Below the pieces are notes generated by a model that ran no database searches, was not told where the DNA came from, and was given only the letters and a program-made list of their open reading frames with translations. From Rhizobium alarense (lineage in GTDB: Bacteria > Pseudomonadota > Alphaproteobacteria > Rhizobiales > Rhizobiaceae): 32,155 bases of DNA. This document shows, piece after piece, positions 1 through 9,263 of this stretch (its first letter is position 1; each line of letters opens with the position of its first letter). A program made the position numbers and the translations under genes. The DNA lies in contig NZ_JAKGBU010000035.1 of the NCBI RefSeq assembly GCF_021555155.1, positions 1-32,155 on the forward strand, given 5' to 3'.

Positions 1-1
1 G

Positions 2-1807
2 GCGGCCCGGCTCCGGCTGAAATATCCGGATTTCGCCATGCCGGCGGATCTTTACGCTCCGGCGACGCCGCAGGCGGACGAAAGTGGGCTCTGGACGCTG
101 TATGAGCAGGACGCGTTCGCAGCGATCGACGCGGAGATCGTCCGGCGCAAGACGGAGGAGCCCGACTGGGAGCCGACGGCCGATTTCTCGGCGAAGCTCG
201 CCCGCCGCAAGGCTCGTTTCGAGATGACGGCCGCTGCGGCGAAAAAGGACTGGATCGGCGTGATTGCCGCCGGCAAGGCGCTGGACGCCGAGACGGAGCG
301 CGAGGTGGACCTGTTGTGGCTGCTGATCGACGCCTATGCGGCCTCCGGCGACAAGGAGCATCTCGCGGGCGTCTATCGCGGCATCCTTTTCCGGCAGGGC
401 GATGCGCGCCTGCCGGACAGCGACCTGCTGACGACCATGCAGAAGGCGACGCGCGACTTCCCGGCCGACGACGTGCGCAAGGCGGCGGCGATGCTCGGCC
501 CCTCGACGATCCTGACCGCGGGCATGCACGACGTCGAGCTCGATCTGATCCGCAGGGAGATCAGCGACTTCAACGGCGACGGGACCCGGACGGGGCCTCT
601 GCCGGCCGAACGGGTCGAGCGGCTCCGCCGCGCGGCCGTCGAGGACGCCTCGCCGCGCGACCTGTCGCTGCTCGGCTGGTACGATCTGAAGCGGAAGGAG
701 CCGGCAGCGGCGGAAACCGCCTTCGCCGTGGCGCTCGGCAAGCAGAAGGATCCGGACAACGCCAAGGGCCTCTATCTGAGCCTTGCCGCCCAGAAGAAGG
801 AGGCGGCGGCCTATGCCGTCGCGGCAGCGCACCTCGACGATCTGGCCGGAGACCCGGAATTTCTGATGAATGCGCTGTCGATCCGGTTCTCGAAGCCGGA
901 CCAGCCCGACGCGGACGAGAAGACGGTCGGCGCCTACAGCACGACCATCCTGCAGACGAAGAATGCGGACCATGCCGAGATCCTCGCCTGGTACGCCTAC
1001 AATTCCCGCCAGTACGAGGCGGCGCGGGCCTGGTTCGAGAAGGCGATCGACTGGGAAAGCGCGCCTGCCCGCATCAAGGGGCTTGCGCTCAGCCTGCAGC
1101 GGCTCGGCCTGAAGGCCGAGTTCGCGCAGGTCCGCGACGACTACCGCGACATCTATCCGGAGATCTGGACGGACATCCAGACGGCGAAGGCGCCGACCGG
1201 CAGCCGGTCGGTCGCGGTCGAGAAGCCGCGCGCGGCGGTCGATGCCGGCTACCTCACGAGCTTCAAGGCGAAACGGTACGGCGATTGCCTGCGGCAGCTT
1301 TCCGGGATCGAAGCGAAAGGCCGCCTGACGGCGGATGCAAACCTCATCAAGGGCTGGTGCCTGCTCGGCCTCGACCGCATTTCGGAGGCGCGGGCTGCCT
1401 TCACCGCATCCCTTGGGATGAATGGCCGAGGAGGAGAGGACGCCGCCTACGGCGCCGCGCTCACCATGCTGCGCGGGCGCCTGACGGACGACGCGGAAGC
1501 GCTGATCGGGCTCTACCCTCTGTCGGCCGCGCGCGATCGCGAGGTCCGGGCGGAGATCCACTGGCAACGGGCCCGCTCCGCCTTCGACAACAAGCAGTAT
1601 CAGCGCACGCTCGATGCGCTGAACGCTCGCGCCGCGATCGTCGCAGAGCCGTCGGACATGAGCCAGCTGCGCGGATGGGCACATTACAAGCTCGGCCACA
1701 AGCGCGAAGCCAACGCGGTCTTCGAACGGCTGAACGCCCATCTCTACGACCCGAAGGCGGCCGCCGGCCTTGCCGAGATCAACCGTATCCGCACGGGAAG
1801 CCGCTGA
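2..1807 (+). CDS. TPR-repeat protein of cellulose synthase cluster (5' partial)
   Basis: The frame is open from the first bases of the window. The codons before the first ATG (38) read as ordinary protein, so the gene very probably begins upstream and only the C-terminal ~600 residues are seen. The product is Ala-rich and alpha-helical with degenerate repeats of TPR character, for example around the AWYAYNSRQYEAARAWFEKA stretch and the later GWCLLGLDRISEARAAF and GWAHYKLGHKREANAVF units. TPR proteins of this type occur with bcsA/bcsB/bcsZ and bcsN in rhizobial cellulose operons (BcsK/BcsC-like helical scaffold, usually periplasmic). Its stop codon shares a base with the bcsN start, so the two are translationally coupled. 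The cellulose role is inferred from that neighbour; the TPR nature is read from the residues. Confidence 0.75.
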   Translation, partial: AARLRLKYPDFAMPADLYAPATPQADESGLWTLYEQDAFAAIDAEIVRRKTEEPDWEPTADFSAKLARRKARFEMTAAAAKKDWIGVIAAGKALDAETEREVDLLWLLIDAYAASGDKEHLAGVYRGILFRQGDARLPDSDLLTTMQKATRDFPADDVRKAAAMLGPSTILTAGMHDVELDLIRREISDFNGDGTRTGPLPAERVERLRRAAVEDASPRDLSLLGWYDLKRKEPAAAETAFAVALGKQKDPDNAKGLYLSLAAQKKEAAAYAVAAAHLDDLAGDPEFLMNALSIRFSKPDQPDADEKTVGAYSTTILQTKNADHAEILAWYAYNSRQYEAARAWFEKAIDWESAPARIKGLALSLQRLGLKAEFAQVRDDYRDIYPEIWTDIQTAKAPTGSRSVAVEKPRAAVDAGYLTSFKAKRYGDCLRQLSGIEAKGRLTADANLIKGWCLLGLDRISEARAAFTASLGMNGRGGEDAAYGAALTMLRGRLTDDAEALIGLYPLSAARDREVRAEIHWQRARSAFDNKQYQRTLDALNARAAIVAEPSDMSQLRGWAHYKLGHKREANAVFERLNAHLYDPKAAAGLAEINRIRTGSR

Positions 1808-2769
1808 TGAAACGCCTGTTCTTCCTTGTTCTCGCGCTCGCGCACGCCGGCTGTACCTCCGTCAGCGATCCCTTCCTCGAAACGGGCTCGATCGGGCCCG
1901 ACGCGCCGCCGATCGCCACCGAGGTCTCGCCGGAATTCGCCGCTGCCTACCTGCCGTCGATCTCCGGCTCCATCGCCAGCGTGCGCCAGACCGTGCAGGG
2001 CCGCTCGCTGGAGCAGTCGATCGTCTATCCGAACGCCACGGCGCTTGCCGGCGAGAATGTGCTGATGATCAAGGTGGCGGAACCGTCGGGTCGGGTAGCC
2101 CTGCTGCATTCGCCGACGCGCGACGCCGTGCTCGCCGAAATGCGTTCGGCGCTGCCCGGCGTGGCAATGCGGATCGAACCGGCACCCGGCGAAAACCTTC
2201 ACGGCGCTTTCGGCTATGCGACGGGCGAGTTGGCCGGCGGCGGAAGCTGCCTCTATGCCTGGCAATTGTCGAAGCGGGTCTCGCCGGCGCATGAAACGCT
2301 CGAGGGCCGGATGTCGACGTCCCGCTATGCCGCGCAGGTGCGGTTGCGCTATTGCCATCCATCCATGCCGCGCGACCGCATCCCGGCGATCATGGCCGCC
2401 ATGCGGCTGAAGCCGGTGACGGACCAGACCTTCGACCTGCTGCGCTATGCGTCCGGTTCAGGCAGCGCCATTCCGTTCACCGCCGAACCCGTCGAACAGC
2501 GCGTCGTGCGTCGCGAGCCGGCGGAGGTCGCCGCGATCGACGAGACTCCCACCGGGCGGCGTCGGCCGGCTGCGCGGGAGGAGACGGCCGAGGCCGTCCA
2601 GCCCTCCAATGCCGTGAAAGTGCCGATGCCGGGCGACACGGAGACGGGCGCCGCGGTTGCGGCGGAGGCGACGGATGTCAGGACCGCCGTTGCCTCGGTG
2701 GAAGAGGCGGGTAGCGGCAAGGCGATCGTCCCGATGCCGGACGAAGCTTCCGGCGCCATGGCGGACTGA
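1807..2769 (+). CDS. bcsN: Cellulose biosynthesis protein BcsN
   Basis: A 320-residue exported protein resembling BcsN, a poorly understood component of alphaproteobacterial cellulose synthase operons. The N-terminus is a short hydrophobic signal ending in Ala-Gly-Cys at residue 16-17. That could be a lipoprotein site, although the -3 residue is His, which is unusual. The recognisable core (residues ~35-205) includes TSVSDPFLETGSIG, a conserved region around SLEQSIVYPNATALAGEN and a Cys-containing segment near RLRYCHP. The C-terminal ~80 residues are low-complexity, Ala/Glu/Val-rich and probably disordered. The ATG overlaps the TGA of the TPR gene by one base. It ends only 5 bases before the convergent lysR gene, leaving no room for a terminator. 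Confidence 0.8.
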   Translation: MKRLFFLVLALAHAGCTSVSDPFLETGSIGPDAPPIATEVSPEFAAAYLPSISGSIASVRQTVQGRSLEQSIVYPNATALAGENVLMIKVAEPSGRVALLHSPTRDAVLAEMRSALPGVAMRIEPAPGENLHGAFGYATGELAGGGSCLYAWQLSKRVSPAHETLEGRMSTSRYAAQVRLRYCHPSMPRDRIPAIMAAMRLKPVTDQTFDLLRYASGSGSAIPFTAEPVEQRVVRREPAEVAAIDETPTGRRRPAAREETAEAVQPSNAVKVPMPGDTETGAAVAAEATDVRTAVASVEEAGSGKAIVPMPDEASGAMAD

Positions 2770-2774
2770 CCGGT

Positions 2775-3656
2775 TCACGCGAAGATGTGCTGCTCCCGGC
2801 CGACGAGCTCGCCGAGGAAGTCGGCCACGGTGCGCACGCGGGCAAGATCGCGGGCGCTTTCGTGCCAGGTGGTCCAGTAGGAGCGGCGGATGACGATTCC
2901 CGGCAAGAGCCTGACGAGTTCGTCGTGCTGGCGGGCGATATAGTTGTGCAGGATGCCGATGCCCGCGCCCGAGCGCACCGCTTCCGTCTGGCCCGTCGCG
3001 CTGGAAATTTCGAAACCGGCGTCCCAGCTTCGCATCACCTCGCCGGTGAAATTGAGCGACGCCGTGAAGATCAGGTCCTCAACGTAACCGATGCGTCGAT
3101 GCGCCTTCAGCGCCTCGACGCTCTCCGGTGTCCCGTTTTCATCGAGATACGAGCGGTTTGCATAGACACCGAGCGTGTAGTCCGTCAGCTTGGCGGAAAC
3201 GAGCCGCCCCTGTTCCGGACGCTCCAACGTGATCGCGATGTCCGCCTCGCGCTGCGAGAGCGAGAAGGAGCGGGGGACGGGAACGAGCTGGATTTTCAGT
3301 TCCGGATGGCGCTCGATCAGCCGTCCCAGGCGCGGCGCCAGGAAGGAGACGCCGAAGCCGTCCGGCGCACCGACCCGCACGGTGCCGGCAATCGCCGTAT
3401 CCGTGCGGCCGAGGCGTGCCTGTGCGGCAAGCATCTCCGTTTCCATGCGCTCGGCGGATGCGAGGAAACCGTCTCCCTCGGCGGTGAGCTCGCAGCCGTT
3501 GGTGCGGCGGATGAAGAGACGCGTCCCCAGCGCTTCTTCCAGCGCCGTCAGGCGGCGCGACAGGGTGGTATGGTTGACGCCCAGCCGCCTTGAGGCGGCC
3601 AGGATCTGGCCCGAGCGGGCCACGGCGAGAAAGACACGGACGTCGTCCCAGTTCAT
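2775..3656 (-). CDS. LysR-family transcriptional regulator
   Basis: A 293-residue LysR-type regulator. Residues 1-60 form the winged HTH (VFLAVARSGQILAASRRLGV, then HTTLSRRLTALEEALGTRLF). The rest is a periplasmic-binding-protein-like effector domain of normal length, with the typical GAPDGFGVSFLAPRL opening. The start ATG at 3656 overlaps the TGA of the upstream monooxygenase gene (ATGA), so the two form one operon transcribed away from mmsA. By the usual LysR arrangement it probably controls the divergent pair from the palindrome at 4086-4126. The effector is unknown. Confidence 0.9.
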   Translation of the reverse strand: MNWDDVRVFLAVARSGQILAASRRLGVNHTTLSRRLTALEEALGTRLFIRRTNGCELTAEGDGFLASAERMETEMLAAQARLGRTDTAIAGTVRVGAPDGFGVSFLAPRLGRLIERHPELKIQLVPVPRSFSLSQREADIAITLERPEQGRLVSAKLTDYTLGVYANRSYLDENGTPESVEALKAHRRIGYVEDLIFTASLNFTGEVMRSWDAGFEISSATGQTEAVRSGAGIGILHNYIARQHDELVRLLPGIVIRRSYWTTWHESARDLARVRTVADFLGELVGREQHIFA

Positions 3657-4030
3657 TCTTGTCCATTCCCCGGATTCTGTGAAAGGGAATGGCGCTCGAT
3701 GCGGAAGTCCGGTTTGGCCCTCATCATGACCGGATCGACCTCCAGGAGGCGCAGCGACCTGACCATCTCGGACGTACCGGTCTTGTATTTGATGAAATGG
3801 GGCGTCTGGAGATGCGCCTCGTAGGCCTCGGCGCTCGCATAGACCTCAAGAAGGCGGATTCGCTCCGGCTCGCCCCTGATCGAGACGGCGTGCAGCATGA
3901 TGACGCCCCGCTCCAGGGCGACGGAGGCCTCGATCTCCTCGGCCAGCAGCAGCCGGTAGGCGTCCAGCTGGGGCGGGTCGATCTCAAGTTCGGCCATCCT
4001 GACGATAGGTCCGCCGTTCCCTGCCGCCAT
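3653..4030 (-). CDS. Antibiotic biosynthesis monooxygenase (ABM/YgiN-like) domain protein
   Basis: A 125-residue single-domain protein of the dimeric alpha/beta ABM fold (putative quinol monooxygenase or aldehyde-oxidising relatives). The family pattern is visible: a first beta strand (MAELEIDPPQLDAYR), a central LLEVYASAEAYEAHLQTPHF block with the characteristic His pair, and a final strand. I chose the ATG at 4030 because a GGAGG lies 5 bases before it. A longer frame opens at 4093, but that runs through the operator and promoter region. The gene is coupled to lysR and divergent from mmsA, so it may act on the same substrate family; the reaction is not known. Confidence 0.8.
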   Translation of the reverse strand: MAAGNGGPIVRMAELEIDPPQLDAYRLLLAEEIEASVALERGVIMLHAVSIRGEPERIRLLEVYASAEAYEAHLQTPHFIKYKTGTSEMVRSLRLLEVDPVMMRAKPDFRIERHSLSQNPGNGQE

Positions 4031-4085
4031 GAAAGCCTCCGTCGCAACGTCGATGGGTTTCACGCCGCCATCCGTTATTCGATTT

Positions 4086-4126
4086 TTGCACAACGGATGC
4101 TTATTTCATTCCGTTGCTTTGTGCAA
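4086..4126. promoter_or_regulatory. Nested palindrome, candidate LysR operator
   Basis: Outer arms TTGCACAA (4086-4093) and TTGTGCAA (4119-4126) are perfect inverted repeats. Inner arms AACGGA (4092-4097) and TCCGTT (4110-4115) are also perfect. The element sits between the divergent monooxygenase-lysR and mmsA genes and overlaps the likely mmsA -35 region. Position and symmetry suit a LysR-type site; binding is inferred. Confidence 0.6.
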
Positions 4127-4141
4127 TTTAAAGCATAAAAT
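4114..4141 (+). promoter_or_regulatory. Putative mmsA promoter
   Basis: A TTGCTT hexamer (4114-4119), a 16-base spacer and TAAAAT (4136-4141, one base from TATAAT) form a sigma70-like promoter 26 bases ahead of the mmsA start. The -35 element lies inside the palindrome, so the bound regulator would contact polymerase directly. Confidence 0.45.
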
Positions 4142-4167
4142 TCCCTCATCAAAAACAGGAGGATCCC

Positions 4168-5664
<1,497 letters not shown>

Positions 5665-5684
5665 CGATCACCGCCGTTTGCATT

Positions 5685-5707
5685 AAGGGGGCCTTCGGGC
5701 CCCCTTT
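5685..5707 (+). terminator. Rho-independent-type terminator after mmsA
   Basis: A perfect 9-bp stem, AAGGGGGCC with GGCCCCCTT, closed by a stable TTCG tetraloop and followed by a short T run. It lies 20 bases after the mmsA stop. Confidence 0.85.
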
Positions 5708-5817
5708 CGCTTGCGCCGCTCCCGATCGTCCCCGGCAAGATTCCGTCCGCTGAGAATAGCGCGCCGCGTCCGCACGTTAAGGCTAGGCAAATTCAACGGA
5801 TTCTGAAGGGGCAATCG

Positions 5818-6909
5818 ATGGAGATGGGTGTTTCTGGCGCCTCGCAGGCGCAGTCGGGGGAGTTTCACCGGATGTCCTTCACCGGCAGGGCCGGTGAGTA
5901 TTTCGGAATCTGGATCGTCAACGTCCTCCTGACCATTTTGACGCTTGGCATCTATTCGGCCTGGGCGAAGGTGCGGCGCAACCGGTATTTCTACGGCAAC
6001 ACGATGCTGCTCGGCAGCGCCTTCGAATATCACGCGCGGGGTGGCCAGATCCTCATCGGTCGTCTCATCGTGCTCGGCGGATTGCTCGCTCTCAACGTCA
6101 TTGCCGCGCTCGTTCCCATTCTGGTGCTCCTGCCGACCGTCGTCGTGCTTGTGGCCCTGCCCTGGCTGGTCGCCAAAGGGCTGCGCTTCTCGGCGCGAGT
6201 CACGAGTTACCGCAACGTGCGCTTCGACTTCGTCGGCGGTGCCGGCGGTGCGTTCAAGGCCTTCATCCTCGGCGGGCTGCTTGCCGTCGTCACGCTCGGA
6301 ATCCTGACGCCGCTCGCCAGCCGCTGGGTGGCGCGCTACATCGGCACGAACCTCAGGTTCGGCGGAAAACCCTTCGACAGCGATCCGTCGCTCGGCGCGA
6401 TCTACAAGTCATGGCTCGTCTCGCTGCTCATCGCGGTGCTCGGCCTCGGCATTATCGCGCTGATCGTCTTCATGAACATGCAGCTCATCATCCCGATGAT
6501 CGAAACGCCCGGTACGCTGACGCCGGAACAGCAGATCCCGCTGATCGCCAGCATGGTCGTCGGCTATATCGTGCTCTTCGCGGCCTTCGGTATCGCGGGC
6601 CTGTTTTACCGTGCGGGAGTGCGCAACATCGTCTGGTCCTCGACGACCTTCGATGACCGGCACCGTTTCATGAGCGACATGTCGCGCATGCGCTTCACCT
6701 GGATCGCCATCTCGAATCTGATCGTCACGCTCCTGACCCTCGGTTTGATGCGGCCCTGGGCGGCGGTGCGCATGGCCCGCTACACCTGGCAACATACCGG
6801 CGTCACGATCGTCGGCGACATTGGCGCACTGATCGGCCAGATCGAGCAGCAGGGCTCGGCGGTCGGCTCCGAGTTCATGGATATCGAAGGATTCGATTTT
6901 GGTTTCTGA
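5818..6909 (+). CDS. YjgN-family (DUF898) multipass inner-membrane protein
   Basis: A 363-residue polytopic membrane protein of the YjgN/DUF898 family, whose biochemical function is unknown. The family signature is present: LTLGIYSAWAKVRRNRYFYGNT in the N-terminal half, a middle repeat (LGILTPLASRWVARYIG), and a C-terminal copy (LTLGLMRPWAAVRMARYTWQHT). This is consistent with internal duplication of a membrane hairpin followed by an Arg-rich cytosolic loop. About six to eight hydrophobic segments are visible. It overlaps the M48 protease gene by 11 bases. The pair probably acts together at the inner membrane, which is an inference. Confidence 0.88.
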   Translation: MEMGVSGASQAQSGEFHRMSFTGRAGEYFGIWIVNVLLTILTLGIYSAWAKVRRNRYFYGNTMLLGSAFEYHARGGQILIGRLIVLGGLLALNVIAALVPILVLLPTVVVLVALPWLVAKGLRFSARVTSYRNVRFDFVGGAGGAFKAFILGGLLAVVTLGILTPLASRWVARYIGTNLRFGGKPFDSDPSLGAIYKSWLVSLLIAVLGLGIIALIVFMNMQLIIPMIETPGTLTPEQQIPLIASMVVGYIVLFAAFGIAGLFYRAGVRNIVWSSTTFDDRHRFMSDMSRMRFTWIAISNLIVTLLTLGLMRPWAAVRMARYTWQHTGVTIVGDIGALIGQIEQQGSAVGSEFMDIEGFDFGF

Positions 6910-7975
6910 CGAGGATCGCATCGCGCTCGGCGAATGGCATCCGCCCGGCTCGAGCCGTTCCCTGGAGGCCAGGCTTGTCGAACATGACGGCGTGCTCGCG
7001 GCGGTCGCCGTCTCCGGCGGCGAGCCCCTCAGCCTTGATCGTGATCGCCGCGCCGAGATCTCGGCGCGGGTCGGCTCGGTCCCGAGGCGCGTGACCTTCA
7101 CCGACGGAAGCATCTTCGAGACCTTCGACAACGACGGCATGGATGCCTATCTTACGGCCAGCGGCCGGGGCGGCGCCGGGCTCGTCCACTGGCTGGAACA
7201 GTTCAGGCTGCGCCTCGTCGTCATCATCGTGCTCGCCTTCGTGCTTGGCGGTGCGATCTACCGCTGGGGTGTTCCGGCGCTGGTCGAAGTCGCCATCTGG
7301 GCGACGCCGCCCGTCGTGCCGCAGCTCATGGCGCAGGGCACGCTCGAAGCCCTCGACCGGACGACCTTTTCCCCGAGCAAGCTTGCTGAGACGAAGCGCG
7401 CGGCGATCACGGACGGCTTCCGCCGCATCGCCGCGCTCTCGGCGCGGGGCGAGCAGGCCTACGATCTCAATTTCCGCAGCGGCGGCTTCATCGGGCCGAA
7501 CGCCTTCGCCCTGCCGGACGGCACGCTGGTGATTACCGACGAACTGGTGGCGCTGGCGGGCGACGACACCGAGATGCTGATCGGCGTGCTTGCACACGAG
7601 ATCGGTCACGTGGAACTCGAGCACAGCCTGCGCCAGCTTTATCGCGCGGCGGGCATTGCCGGCCTCATCATGCTGATCGGCGGCGACGTCGGTTCGGGGA
7701 CGGAGGACGTCCTTGTCGAAGGCGGCGGCCTGCTCGCGCTGTCCTATTCACGCGCGGCCGAAGCTGCGGCCGACCGGCATTCGGTAGAACTCATGGCCAA
7801 GGCCGGCTACGATCCGGCCGCCATCGCCCGCTTCTTCGTGCTTCTGGAGGAAAAGCTCGGAGACCGGTCGGGCACCAGCATGCTCTCGACCCACCCGAGT
7901 ACGCCGGAACGGCGGAAGGACATCCTGAACTACAGCGCGATCGTCCAGGGCCAGTCCGACCCCGACCTGCAGTAA
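6899..7975 (+). CDS. Membrane-anchored M48-family zinc metalloprotease
   Basis: A 358-residue protein with a C-terminal M48 peptidase domain. The zinc motif HEIGH is at residues 233-237, the downstream glutamate ligand lies in EAAADRHSVELM, and the late conserved THPSTPERR is present. Residues 1-95 form a cytosolic region. One transmembrane helix (about 100-125, rich in Val/Ile/Leu) then places the protease domain in the periplasm. The start is a TTG at 6899 inside the end of the yjgN-like gene, with AGGA about 8 bases upstream; no ATG fits as well, and the overlap indicates coupling. The family includes periplasmic quality-control proteases (BepA, LoiP); the substrate here is unknown. Confidence 0.88.
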   Translation: MVSDEDRIALGEWHPPGSSRSLEARLVEHDGVLAAVAVSGGEPLSLDRDRRAEISARVGSVPRRVTFTDGSIFETFDNDGMDAYLTASGRGGAGLVHWLEQFRLRLVVIIVLAFVLGGAIYRWGVPALVEVAIWATPPVVPQLMAQGTLEALDRTTFSPSKLAETKRAAITDGFRRIAALSARGEQAYDLNFRSGGFIGPNAFALPDGTLVITDELVALAGDDTEMLIGVLAHEIGHVELEHSLRQLYRAAGIAGLIMLIGGDVGSGTEDVLVEGGGLLALSYSRAAEAAADRHSVELMAKAGYDPAAIARFFVLLEEKLGDRSGTSMLSTHPSTPERRKDILNYSAIVQGQSDPDLQ

Positions 7976-7992
7976 CGGCGTCCGCAAAACGA

Positions 7993-8018
7993 AAACGGCG
8001 GCGAAGCCGCCGCCGTTT
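7993..8018. terminator. Bidirectional terminator between M48 gene and fbpA
   Basis: AAACGGCGGC (7993-8002) pairs perfectly with GCCGCCGTTT (8009-8018) around a 6-base loop. The leftward transcript continues with TTTTCGTTTT, so the hairpin best ends the convergent iron-binding protein gene and may also serve the protease gene. Confidence 0.75.
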
Positions 8019-8038
8019 CCGAACCGTCGGGCGCCTGC

Positions 8039-9085
8039 TTATTCGCCGACCGGCCCATCGTTGTAGCCGACGTTGTCGACCAGTTCGGAGGCCTTCTTGC
8101 GGTTTGCGGCGATCTCCGCAAGCGGCAGCGGGTCAGACTTGACGGCGCCGAAGGACTTGACGATCGCGGACGGTTCGGCGCCCGGCGTCACCGGATACTC
8201 GAAGACCTGTTCCGCGTAGATCGCCTGCGCTTCGCCGGAAGCGAGGAAGTCCATGAGCTTCAGCGCGTTCTCCTTGTTGGGCGCATTCTTGGCAAGCGCC
8301 ATGCCGGAGATATTCATGTGCGTGCCGCGGTCGTCGTTGTTCGGGAACAGGACCTTGATCGCCGCCGCCCAGTCCTTCTGCTCCGGCTCCTTCTCATTCG
8401 TCATCATCAGGCCGACATAGTAGGAATTGCCGAGTGCGATGTCGCATTCGCCGGCCATGATGGCCTTCGCCTGGTCACGGTCGCCACCGTCAGGCTTGCG
8501 GGCGAGATTGTTCTTGAGGCCGGTCAGCCAGGTTTCCGTCTCCGCCTCGCCGTGGTGGGCGATCATCGAGGCGAACAGGCCGACATTGTAGGAGTGCTGG
8601 CCGTCGCGGGTGCAGATCTTGCCCTTCCACTTCGGGTCGGCGAGTTCTTCATAGGTGATGTCGTTCTGGGCGACACGATCCTTCGAGGCATAGACCACAC
8701 GGCCCCGGGTCGTCAGGCCGAACCAATGGCCCTCCGGATCGCGGAAATGCTCCGGAATGTCCTTGTTGATGACGTCGCTCGAGACCGGCTGCGTGACGCC
8801 GCCGTCCTTGGCTTCCGTGAGACGGGCGATGTCGACCGTCATGATCAGGTCGGCAGGCGAGTTCGCACCTTCCGCCTGGATACGCTCGACGAGCCCCTTG
8901 TCGAGGAAAAGCACGTTCGCGGTGATGCCGGTTTCCTTTGCGAAGGCATCGAGCAGCGGCTGGATCAGGTCCGGCTGGCGGTAGGAGTAGATGTTCACCT
9001 CGCCATCGGCGTAAGCCGGCGCGGCGATCGCGAGGCTGGCGGCGGAAATGACAAGGGCGGCGAGGGGTGACGACCGCAGTTTCAT
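8039..9085 (-). CDS. fbpA: Fe(3+) ABC transporter periplasmic binding protein
   Basis: A 348-residue ferric-binding protein of the FbpA/FutA/IdiA class. It has a signal peptide (residues 1-26, cleavage after Ala-Tyr-Ala) and a mature start DGEVNIYSYRQ typical of the family. The adjacent tyrosines Tyr222-Tyr223 in GNSYYVG match the iron-coordinating tyrosines of this family. AGGAGC precedes the ATG. No permease or ATPase gene is next to it, so the rest of the importer must be elsewhere. It is divergent from rirA, and iron repression through the shared 178-base region is likely by context. Confidence 0.9.
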   Translation of the reverse strand: MKLRSSPLAALVISAASLAIAAPAYADGEVNIYSYRQPDLIQPLLDAFAKETGITANVLFLDKGLVERIQAEGANSPADLIMTVDIARLTEAKDGGVTQPVSSDVINKDIPEHFRDPEGHWFGLTTRGRVVYASKDRVAQNDITYEELADPKWKGKICTRDGQHSYNVGLFASMIAHHGEAETETWLTGLKNNLARKPDGGDRDQAKAIMAGECDIALGNSYYVGLMMTNEKEPEQKDWAAAIKVLFPNNDDRGTHMNISGMALAKNAPNKENALKLMDFLASGEAQAIYAEQVFEYPVTPGAEPSAIVKSFGAVKSDPLPLAEIAANRKKASELVDNVGYNDGPVGE

Positions 9086-9193
9086 TGTGTGCTCCTGTTG
9101 ATTTATTCTTTACTGCCAAAATCACCTTTATAGGTCGGCGGGGCCTAGTCAATTGGCGGACGCGGTCATAACATGAATGTGAATTTCCTGTTT

Positions 9194-9210
9194 TTTGGAA
9201 TTGTTCAAAA
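9194..9210. promoter_or_regulatory. ICE-like box (candidate Irr operator) upstream of rirA
   Basis: The 17-mer TTTGGAATTGTTCAAAA matches 12 of the 14 defined positions of the iron-control element as I recall it (TTTAGAA-N3-TTCTAAA) and is itself a near palindrome. It lies 53 bases before the rirA ATG and overlaps the predicted -35 region. Irr is the haem/iron-responsive Fur-family regulator of rhizobia. Confidence 0.55.
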
Positions 9211-9229
9211 CTACGAACCATCCTATATG
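9201..9229 (+). promoter_or_regulatory. Putative rirA promoter
   Basis: TTGTTC (9201-9206), an exact 17-base spacer and TATATG (9224-9229) form a plausible sigma70-type promoter for rirA. The -35 hexamer is inside the ICE-like box, so a bound repressor would block it. Confidence 0.45.
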
Positions 9230-9263
9230 TCTTCCGGCCGATGATCGGCATTTGGAGCTCGAT

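Noticed and set aside
9110-9124. RirA iron-responsive (TGA-N9-TCA) box for fbpA
   Set aside because: The best site ends in TAA rather than TCA, so I did not annotate it as an operator.
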